Source of the DNA: Pantoea sp. Cy-639
GTDB taxonomy: Bacteria > Pseudomonadota > Gammaproteobacteria > Pseudomonadales > Pseudomonadaceae
Assembly: GCF_011752525.1 (NCBI RefSeq)
Contig: NZ_VWXI01000026.1
Coordinates: forward strand, 1-39,365
DNA: 39,365 nucleotides
Reading direction: 5' to 3'
The position numbers and the translations under genes were made by a program. The notes beneath the pieces were generated by a model that ran no database searches, was not told the DNA's origin, and was given only the letters and a program-made list of their open reading frames with translations. Of the stretch, positions 25,961 through 34,682 are shown in pieces (positions within the stretch are counted from its first letter, which is position 1; each line of letters starts with the position of its first letter).

Positions 25961-27349
25961 ATGCTGAAGAAGCTGTTCCAGTCGTTCCGCCCGCCCGTTC
26001 GTGGCCAGCACCACAGGCGCACCACGCCTGAAGTGATCAACAAGAGCCAGCACTCGCTGCAGCGCAGCCAGTTCAGCCGCCACGCCGTGGGCATCGTCGA
26101 GCGCCTCCAGGCGGCCGGCTACCAGGCCTACCTGGTCGGTGGCTGCGTGCGCGACCTGCTGCTGGGCATCACGCCCAAGGACTTCGACGTCGCCACCAGC
26201 GCCACCCCCGAGCAGGTGCGTGCCGAGTTCCGCAACGCCCGTATCATTGGTCGGCGCTTCAAGCTGGTCCACGTGCATTTCGGCCGTGAGATCATCGAAG
26301 TCGCCACCTTCCGCGCCCCGCATTCCGACGAGGACCAGGCCGACAGCCACCGTTCGTCGCACAATGCCAGCGGCCGCATCCTGCGCGACAACGTGTACGG
26401 CACCCTGGAGGAAGACGCGCAGCGCCGTGACTTCACCATCAACGCCCTGTACTACGATCCGGTCAGCGAGCGCATCCTCGACTACGCCAACGGTGTCCAC
26501 GACATCCGCAACCGCCTGTTGCGCCTGATCGGCGATCCGACACACCGCTACCAGGAAGACCCGGTGCGCATGCTGCGCGCGGTGCGCTTCGCCGCCAAGC
26601 TGGACTTCGGCATCGAAAAGCACACCGTGCAGCCGATCCGCGAACTGGCCAAGCTGCTGCGCGAGATTCCCCCGGCGCGCCTGTTCGAGGAAACCCTCAA
26701 GCTGTTCCTCAACGGCCAGGGTGCCATCGCCTTCGAGATGCTGGTCGACCTGGAACTGTTCGAACCGCTGTTCCCGGCCAGCAGCCACGCACTCGAAGAG
26801 CGTCCGACCTACACCCACACCTTGATCAGCCAGGCCCTGAGCAACACCGACCTGCGCGTCAAGCAAGGCAAGCCGGTCACCCCTGCCTTCCTGTTCGCCG
26901 CCCTGCTCTGGCCTGCCCTGCCGGGCCGTGCGCTGTACCTGCAGAGCCAAGGCGTGCCGCCGATCCCGGCCATGAACGGCGCGGCCCACGACCTGATCGC
27001 CGAACAGTGCCAGCGCATTGCCATTCCCAAGCGTTTCACCCTGCCGATCCGCGAGATCTGGGACATGCAGGAGCGCCTGCCACGACGCAGCGGCAAGCGC
27101 GCCGACATGATGCTCGACAACCCGCGCTTCCGCGCCGGCTACGACTTCCTGCTGCTGCGTGAAAGCGCCGGCGAGGAGACCGACGGCCTGGGCCAGTGGT
27201 GGACCGACTACCAGGACGCCAACGACAGCCAACGCCGCGAGATGATCCGCGAGCTGGGCAGCCGTGACGATGGCGCCAGTGCCGCTCCACGCAAACGCAA
27301 GCGCAGCCCCAGCAAGCGCAAGCGTGAAGACGACCAGACGTGGGATTGA
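25961..27349 (+). CDS. pcnB: Poly(A) polymerase I
   Basis: PcnB adds 3' poly(A) tails that promote RNA decay. The 462-aa protein belongs to the class II nucleotidyltransferases shared with CCA-adding enzymes. It shows LVGGCVRDLLLG (58-69), the catalytic aspartates D74 and D76 in KDFDVATSA, RRDFTINALYYD and RMLRAVRFAAKLDF. The C-terminal tail is strongly basic (RKRKRSPSKRKRED), as is usual for PAP I and useful for RNA binding. I prefer the ATG at 25961 (MLKKLFQSF); a GTG at 25952 would add three residues. Neither has a strong ribosome-binding site, consistent with low expression of this enzyme elsewhere. folK follows after two bases. Confidence 0.95.
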   Translation: MLKKLFQSFRPPVRGQHHRRTTPEVINKSQHSLQRSQFSRHAVGIVERLQAAGYQAYLVGGCVRDLLLGITPKDFDVATSATPEQVRAEFRNARIIGRRFKLVHVHFGREIIEVATFRAPHSDEDQADSHRSSHNASGRILRDNVYGTLEEDAQRRDFTINALYYDPVSERILDYANGVHDIRNRLLRLIGDPTHRYQEDPVRMLRAVRFAAKLDFGIEKHTVQPIRELAKLLREIPPARLFEETLKLFLNGQGAIAFEMLVDLELFEPLFPASSHALEERPTYTHTLISQALSNTDLRVKQGKPVTPAFLFAALLWPALPGRALYLQSQGVPPIPAMNGAAHDLIAEQCQRIAIPKRFTLPIREIWDMQERLPRRSGKRADMMLDNPRFRAGYDFLLLRESAGEETDGLGQWWTDYQDANDSQRREMIRELGSRDDGASAAPRKRKRSPSKRKREDDQTWD

Positions 27350-27351
27350 GC

Positions 27352-27831
27352 ATGAGCACCCGCGCCTTCATCGGCCTGGGCAGCAACCTCGATGAGCCTG
27401 CCGAGCAACTGCGCAGCGCCCTGCGGGCCCTCGACCAGATTCCCGAGAGCCGCCTGGCGGCAGCCTCCGCCCTGTACACCAGCGACTCGTTGCTACCTGG
27501 GCACCCCCGCTTCACCAACGCCGTGGCCGCCCTTGACACGTCGTTGGCGCCGCTGGCGTTGCTCGACGCGCTGCAGGGCATCGAGCACGACCAGGGCCGG
27601 GTGCGCAAAGAGCGCTGGGGACCGCGTACCCTCGACCTCGACATGCTGCTGTTCGGTGACCAGGTCATCGACGAGCCCCGCCTGAAAGTGCCGCACTACC
27701 ACATGCAGGCGCGCCCCTTCGTGCTCTACCCGCTAGCCGAGCTGGTACCCGCCGACTTCCGTCTCGCCGATGGCCGCAGCCTCGCGCAGTTGCTCCAGGA
27801 CTGTCCGTTCGTCGGCCTGGAACGCCTCTAG
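27352..27831 (+). CDS. folK: 2-amino-4-hydroxy-6-hydroxymethyldihydropteridine pyrophosphokinase
   Basis: HPPK transfers pyrophosphate from ATP to the pterin precursor of folate. The 159-aa protein shows the N-terminal FIGLGSNL and the family signature GPRTLDLDMLLFGD, with the paired aspartates that bind magnesium. It starts two bases after the pcnB stop, so the two are coupled. The order pcnB-folK-panB-panC is widespread in gammaproteobacteria. The start MSTRAFIGLG at 27352 is preferred over the in-frame ATG four codons upstream, which lies inside pcnB. Confidence 0.96.
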   Translation: MSTRAFIGLGSNLDEPAEQLRSALRALDQIPESRLAAASALYTSDSLLPGHPRFTNAVAALDTSLAPLALLDALQGIEHDQGRVRKERWGPRTLDLDMLLFGDQVIDEPRLKVPHYHMQARPFVLYPLAELVPADFRLADGRSLAQLLQDCPFVGLERL

Positions 27832-27837
27832 GACGGG

Positions 27838-27892
27838 TGTTACAGGCGAGGGTAACGCCAGTAACACCCTCGCCGTAACATTGCGGTAACAC
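27838..27892 (+). promoter_or_regulatory. Cluster of TGTTAC/GTAAC half-sites with inverted repeat, upstream of panB
   Basis: Within 55 bases there is TGTTAC (27838) and four GTAAC copies (27852, 27861, 27875, 27886), three of which read GTAACA. The outer TGTTAC and the GTAACA at 27875 also flank the arms GGCGAGGGT (27845-27853) and ACCCTCGCC (27866-27874), so a 15-pair hairpin with one bulge can form. No T-run follows. The half-sites have the sequence of CbrB sites, but I see no sigma-54 promoter beside them. TTGACT (27899-27904) is a possible -35 for panB. Confidence 0.45.
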
Positions 27893-28079
27893 GGATCATT
27901 GACTTCCCCCACCTCGCTCACGACTATAGGCGTCCCGCGGCGATACGCTGCCGCCATCACCTATTTAGGCTCGGACGGACCTGCGCCCGAACATCACAAA
28001 CGATGATGTGCCGCTCCGGAAGATGAATACACGCGTTGTACGCAGTTGTTTCACAGCGCCTGAACGAGGATTCCCCTAC

Positions 28080-28880
28080 ATGCCTGAAGTAACCCTGACC
28101 ACCCTCAACGGCCTCAAGGCCAAGGGTGAAAAAATCACCATGCTGACCTGCTACGACGCGACCTTCGCCAAGGCCGCCAGCCAGGCCGGCGTCGAAGTAC
28201 TGCTGGTGGGTGACTCGCTGGGCATGGTCCTGCAAGGCCATGACAGCACCCTGCCGGTAACCACCGAAGACATGGCGTACCACACCGCCTGCGTCAAACG
28301 CGGCAACGACGGTGCGCTGATCCTCGCCGACCTGCCGTTCATGGCCCACGCCACCACCGAACTGGCCTTCGCCAACGCCGCCCAGCTGATGCGTGCCGGC
28401 GCCCACATGGTGAAGATCGAAGGCGCTGCCTGGCTGGCCGAGACCATCCGCCTGCTGGCCGACCGCGGCGTGCCAGTGTGCGCGCACATGGGCCTGACCC
28501 CACAGACCGTCAACGTGCTCGGCGGCTACAAGGTCCAGGGTCGCCAGGAAGCCCAGGCGCGGCAGATGCGCGCCGACGCCATCGCCCTGGAGCAAGCCGG
28601 CGCGGCCATGCTGCTGCTCGAATGCGTGCCCAGCGAACTAGCGGCGGAAATCACCCAGGCGGTCTCCATCCCGGTGATCGGCATCGGCGCCGGTAGCGCC
28701 ACCGATGGCCAGGTGCTGGTCCTGCACGACATGCTCGGGTTGTCCCTGAGCGGCCGTGTGCCGAAGTTCGTGAAGAACTTCATGGCTGGCCAGCCAGACA
28801 TCCAGGGTGCCCTCGCCGCCTATGTGCAGGCGGTCAAGGACGTCAGTTTCCCTGCCAGTGAACATGGGTTCAGCGCATGA
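28080..28880 (+). CDS. panB: 3-methyl-2-oxobutanoate hydroxymethyltransferase
   Basis: PanB makes ketopantoate from 2-ketoisovalerate and methylene-tetrahydrofolate, the first committed step to pantothenate and CoA. The 266-aa TIM-barrel protein shows MLTCYDATFAKAASQAGV, the metal-binding VGDSLGMVLQGHDSTLPV, and the GLTPQTVNVLGGYKVQGR segment. The start at 28080 has GAGGA upstream; a longer frame from 28008 is not supported. Its substrates tie it to two other parts of the window: ketoisovalerate from the ilv pathway and folate from folK. Its stop overlaps the panC start (ATGA). Confidence 0.97.
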   Translation: MPEVTLTTLNGLKAKGEKITMLTCYDATFAKAASQAGVEVLLVGDSLGMVLQGHDSTLPVTTEDMAYHTACVKRGNDGALILADLPFMAHATTELAFANAAQLMRAGAHMVKIEGAAWLAETIRLLADRGVPVCAHMGLTPQTVNVLGGYKVQGRQEAQARQMRADAIALEQAGAAMLLLECVPSELAAEITQAVSIPVIGIGAGSATDGQVLVLHDMLGLSLSGRVPKFVKNFMAGQPDIQGALAAYVQAVKDVSFPASEHGFSA

Positions 28881-29740
28881 ATACCGTCAAGACCGTCCGG
28901 GAGCTGCGCGCCGCCGTGGCCCGTGCTCGCGGCGAAGGTAAACGCATCGCCTTCGTGCCGACCATGGGCAACCTGCACAGCGGCCACGCCGCACTGGTCA
29001 CCAAGGCTGCCCAGCGTGCCGACTTCGTGGTCGCCAGCATCTTCGTCAACCCGCTGCAGTTCGGCGCCGGCGAGGACCTCGACAAGTACCCGCGCACCCT
29101 CGCCGCCGACCAGGAGAGACTGCTCCAGGCTGGCTGCCACCTGCTGTTCGCCCCCACCGTCGAGGAAATGTACCCCGACGGCATGAGCGTACAGACCCGG
29201 GTCAGCGTGCCGCACCTGTCCGAAGGCCTGTGCGGCGCCAGCCGTCCCGGACACTTCGAAGGCGTGGCGACCGTCGTCAGCAAGCTGTTCAACATGGTCC
29301 AGCCCGACCTTGCCGTGTTCGGCGAGAAGGACTTCCAGCAACTGGCGGTCATTCGCGCCATGGTCCGTGACCTGAACATGCCGGTCCAGATCATCGGCGA
29401 ACCGACCGTACGTGCCGAAGACGGCCTGGCGTTGTCCTCGCGCAATGGCTACCTGACCCCGGAGCAACGCGCCGCCGCCCCGGCGCTGTACCGTACCTTG
29501 AGCGGCATGGCCGAGGCCCTGCGCCGTGGCCAGCGCGACTATGCGGCGCTGATTGCCGGGGGCGAGGCGCAACTCGAAGCCGCCGGGATGCGCAAGGACT
29601 ACCTGGAAGTGCGTCATGCCGTGACGCTGCGCCCGGCGCAGCTCGACGACCGTGACCTGGTGGTGATTGCCGCGGCTTACCTGGGCAACACACGGTTGAT
29701 CGACAACCTGTACCTGCACCTGGAAACGCCGAGCGCCTGA
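28877..29740 (+). CDS. panC: Pantothenate synthetase (pantoate-beta-alanine ligase)
   Basis: PanC joins pantoate and beta-alanine using ATP. The 287-aa protein has the nucleotidyltransferase motif HSGH (34-37) in FVPTMGNLHSGH, the FGEKDFQQLAVIRAMV segment, and the KMSKS-like SSRNGYL. Length is typical. The ATG lies within the last codons of panB (four-base overlap). panD (aspartate decarboxylase, source of beta-alanine) does not follow here; the next gene is pgi. Confidence 0.97.
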   Translation: MNTVKTVRELRAAVARARGEGKRIAFVPTMGNLHSGHAALVTKAAQRADFVVASIFVNPLQFGAGEDLDKYPRTLAADQERLLQAGCHLLFAPTVEEMYPDGMSVQTRVSVPHLSEGLCGASRPGHFEGVATVVSKLFNMVQPDLAVFGEKDFQQLAVIRAMVRDLNMPVQIIGEPTVRAEDGLALSSRNGYLTPEQRAAAPALYRTLSGMAEALRRGQRDYAALIAGGEAQLEAAGMRKDYLEVRHAVTLRPAQLDDRDLVVIAAAYLGNTRLIDNLYLHLETPSA

Positions 29741-29754
29741 AACAGGGCCTGCCT

Positions 29755-29797
29755 CGCCGGCTCCCGGAATGTGCAACATTCCCCGTGGGAGCCGGCG
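29755..29797 (+). terminator. Long hairpin after panC
   Basis: The arms CGCCGGCTCCC (29755-29765) and GGGAGCCGGCG (29787-29797) are exact complements. A second stem, GGAATGT/ACATTCC (29766-29772 and 29776-29782), extends it inward to a three-base loop. There is no T-run, so it may act as a REP-like or Rho-assisted end of the panBC transcript. Confidence 0.6.
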
Positions 29798-29865
29798 ACG
29801 GCGCCAACCGACAAATTTCATCCCCAGCCTCCCCTTCCTCCCATTCCCGCTTTCTGGCCAATGCC

Positions 29866-29871
29866 TATAAT
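29866..29871 (+). promoter_or_regulatory. Candidate -10 box of pgi
   Basis: A perfect TATAAT lies 69 bases before the pgi ATG, with a poor -35. AAGGAAA (29924-29930) upstream of the start would be the ribosome-binding site. Confidence 0.4.
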
Positions 29872-29939
29872 GGACAGCTTGCAACAGGCAATGAATGCCA
29901 CTGTCGTAACTTGACCATGTCTCAAGGAAACCACCCGCA

Positions 29940-31604
29940 ATGGCGTATTACCGTACACCCCACGATGTGACGGCGCTGCCTGCCTGGCAAGCGCTTCAGC
30001 AACACCGCGACGCCATGCAGGGCTTCAGCATGCGCGAAGCCTTCGCCGCCGACGGCAAGCGCTTCGAGCAGTTCTCCCTGAGCAGCTGCGGACTGTTCCT
30101 CGACTATTCGAAGAACCTGATCACCGAGCAGACCCGCGACCTGTTGGTGAACCTGGCCAAGGAAGTCGACCTGGAAGCCGCCATCAAGTCGATGTTCAAC
30201 GGCGAGATCATCAACGCCTCGGAAGGCCGCCCGGTGCTGCACACCGCGCTACGCCGCCCGGTCGGCGACAAGCTCAGCGTCAACGGCGTCAATGTGATGC
30301 CCGAAGTACACAAGGTGCTGAACCAGATCACCGAGCTGGTCGGCCGCATCCATGACGGCCTGTGGCGCGGCTATAGCGAAAAGCCGATCACCGACGTGGT
30401 GAACATCGGCATCGGCGGCTCGTTCCTCGGCCCGGAGCTGGTCTCCGAGGCCCTGCTGCCATACGCCCAGCGTGGCGTGCGCTGTCACTACCTGGCGAAC
30501 ATCGACGGCAGCGAATTCCACGAACTGTCGGCCAACCTGCGGGCCGAGACCACCCTGTTCATCGTCTCGTCGAAGTCGTTCAACACCCTCGAGACCCTGA
30601 AGAACGCCATGGCCGCCCGCACCTGGTACCTTGCCCAGGGCGGCTCGGAAGCCGAGCTCTACCGCCACTTCATCGCCGTGTCGAGCAACAAGGCCGCGGC
30701 ACTGGCCTTCGGCATCCGCGAAGAGAACATCTTCCCGATGTGGGACTGGGTCGGCGGGCGCTATTCGCTGTGGTCGGCCATCGGCCTGCCCATTGCCCTG
30801 GCCATCGGCACTGCCAACTTCAAGGAGCTGCTGTCCGGTGCCTATACCATGGACCAGCACTTCCAGAGCGCTCCGTTCGACAAGAACATGCCGGTGCTGC
30901 TGGCTCTGCTGGGGGTGTGGTACGGCAACTTCTGGGGCGCGCAGAGCCACGCGATCCTTCCGTACGATCACTACCTGCGCAACATCACCAAGCACCTGCA
31001 ACAGCTGGACATGGAGTCCAACGGCAAGAGCGTGCTGCAAGACGGTACCCCGGTGAAGACCGACACCGGTCCGGTGATCTGGGGTGGCGTCGGCTGCAAC
31101 GGCCAGCATGCCTATCACCAGTTGCTGCACCAGGGCACCCAGCTGATCCCGGCCGACTTCATCGTCCCGGTGGTGAGTTTCAACCCCGTGGCCGACCATC
31201 ACCAGTGGCTGTATGCCAACTGCCTGTCGCAGAGCCAGGCGTTGATGCTCGGCAAGACCCGCGCCGAAGCCGAGGCCGAGCTGCGCGCCAAGGGCCTCAA
31301 CGAAGCCGATGTGGCCATGCTGGCACCGCACAAGGTGATTCCGGGCAACCGCCCGAGCAACACCCTGGTGGTCGAACGCATCAGTCCGCGTCGCCTGGGC
31401 GCGCTGGTGGCGATGTACGAGCACAAGGTCTTCGTGCAGAGCGTGATCTGGGGGATCAACGCCTTCGACCAGTGGGGCGTGGAACTGGGCAAGGAACTGG
31501 GCAAGGGCGTGTACCAGCGTCTGGTCGGCAGTCTGGAAGACAACGCCGAGGATGGCTCCACCCAAGGCCTGATCAACTACTTCCGCGGCCGGCACCGCGG
31601 CTGA
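29940..31604 (+). CDS. pgi: Glucose-6-phosphate isomerase
   Basis: Pgi interconverts glucose-6-phosphate and fructose-6-phosphate. In pseudomonads, which use the Entner-Doudoroff route and lack phosphofructokinase, it mainly serves the hexose cycle and gluconeogenesis. The 554-aa protein shows NIGIGGSFLGPELV, the sugar-phosphate-binding SSKSFNTLETLKNA, VGGRYSLWSAIGLP, and the C-terminal AFDQWGVELGKELG. It has the long bacterial (E. coli-like) form. The start MAYYRTPHDVTALPAW is the family start. A perfect REP pair follows, then acs. Confidence 0.97.
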   Translation: MAYYRTPHDVTALPAWQALQQHRDAMQGFSMREAFAADGKRFEQFSLSSCGLFLDYSKNLITEQTRDLLVNLAKEVDLEAAIKSMFNGEIINASEGRPVLHTALRRPVGDKLSVNGVNVMPEVHKVLNQITELVGRIHDGLWRGYSEKPITDVVNIGIGGSFLGPELVSEALLPYAQRGVRCHYLANIDGSEFHELSANLRAETTLFIVSSKSFNTLETLKNAMAARTWYLAQGGSEAELYRHFIAVSSNKAAALAFGIREENIFPMWDWVGGRYSLWSAIGLPIALAIGTANFKELLSGAYTMDQHFQSAPFDKNMPVLLALLGVWYGNFWGAQSHAILPYDHYLRNITKHLQQLDMESNGKSVLQDGTPVKTDTGPVIWGGVGCNGQHAYHQLLHQGTQLIPADFIVPVVSFNPVADHHQWLYANCLSQSQALMLGKTRAEAEAELRAKGLNEADVAMLAPHKVIPGNRPSNTLVVERISPRRLGALVAMYEHKVFVQSVIWGINAFDQWGVELGKELGKGVYQRLVGSLEDNAEDGSTQGLINYFRGRHRG

Positions 31605-31610
31605 TCGCGC

Positions 31611-31671
31611 CCTTGGCGGGGCAAGCCCGCTCCCACGTGATCGGCATGGGAGCGGGCTTGCCCCGCCAAGG
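31611..31671. repeat. Perfect inverted REP pair between pgi and acs
   Basis: Two 25-base units (31611-31635 and 31647-31671, core GGGGCAAGCCCGCTCCCA) are exact complements around an 11-base loop. They start seven bases past the pgi stop. This is the head-to-head REP arrangement (REPIN) and may also protect or end the pgi mRNA. Confidence 0.88.
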
Positions 31672-31760
31672 CTTGCGTCCGGGAACACCCCCGCCTTCTA
31701 CACTGTCCTATCGAATAGTCATTGCAGTCCCTCGCCCGCCGCCAGCGCAGGAGCACCGCC

Positions 31761-33695
<1,935 letters not shown>

Positions 33696-33734
33696 CCAGC
33701 GGCCCGGGCGCGCCGCCTTGCCCAAAAGGTCGCC

Positions 33735-34604
33735 ATGGAAGCCCTTCGCCGCCGCATCGAAACCCAGGTCATGAGCCTTACCGGGCTGGCCCTCGGCCAG
33801 CTCGACCTGGAATCGCCCAAGGGCGACCCGGGGCTGTTCGGCCCGCAGAGCATCAGTTGGCAGGTGCACGGCGACTTCCCCAGCATGCTGGTGGGCGGCA
33901 TCAGCGCCTTGATGCTGCAACTGTTGCATCCCCTGGCGCTGGCCGGCGTGTGGGACCACTCGAATTTTCGCGAAGACCTGCTCGGCCGCCTGCGCCGCAC
34001 CAGCCAGTTCATCTCCGGCACCACGTTCGGCTCGACCCGCGACGCCGAATGGCTCATCGAGAAAGTCCGCACCATCCACCTCCAGGTGGTCGGCACCGCC
34101 GCCGACGGGCGTCCCTATGCCGCCAGCGACCCCGATCTGCTGACCTGGGTACACGTGGCCGAGGTCAGCAGCTTTCTCGCCGCCCACCTGCGTTACCGCA
34201 ACCCCGGCCTCCCCCGCGCCGACCAGGATCGCTACTACGACGAGATCGCGCTGATCGCCGAGCGCCTGGGTGCCCGCGACGTGCCGCGCTCCTGTGCCCA
34301 GGTGCAGGCCTACTTGCAGCGCATGCGCCCACAACTGCAATGCGACGCCCGCAGCCTCGAGGTGGTGAAGATCCTGCAGGCGGCACCGGCACCCAGCCGC
34401 CTGGCCGAACCGGTGGGCAAGCTGATGCTCAACGCCGGTATCGACCTGCTGCCGGACTGGGCCCGCGCCATGCTCGGCCTGCACCAGGGCGCCCTGGCGC
34501 AGCGCATGATCCGCCTGGGGCTGGGCAACACGGCGCCGGTGCTGCGCTGGGCCATGCGCGACAGCTCGGCACACCGCGCCAGACGCCGCATGGGACTGGA
34601 GTGA
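33735..34604 (+). CDS. MpaB-like oxygenase family protein (DUF2236)
   Basis: This 289-aa protein matches the DUF2236/MpaB family, related to the rubber oxygenase Lcp, in which histidines bind a b-type heme. The conserved LLHPLALAGVWDHSNF (about residues 62-77), RTSQFISGTTFGS and LTWVHVAEVSSFL blocks are present, with candidate heme-contacting histidines in the first and last. No signal peptide is seen. The substrate is unknown. It lies 39 bases after acs on the same strand and could share its transcript. Confidence 0.85.
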   Translation: MEALRRRIETQVMSLTGLALGQLDLESPKGDPGLFGPQSISWQVHGDFPSMLVGGISALMLQLLHPLALAGVWDHSNFREDLLGRLRRTSQFISGTTFGSTRDAEWLIEKVRTIHLQVVGTAADGRPYAASDPDLLTWVHVAEVSSFLAAHLRYRNPGLPRADQDRYYDEIALIAERLGARDVPRSCAQVQAYLQRMRPQLQCDARSLEVVKILQAAPAPSRLAEPVGKLMLNAGIDLLPDWARAMLGLHQGALAQRMIRLGLGNTAPVLRWAMRDSSAHRARRRMGLE

Positions 34605-34682
34605 GTCTTTTGGCCATCACGGCGGAACCGATTTAACGTGCCATACTCCAAGCACTCCAGCCTGATACAGACGAAGCGACAC

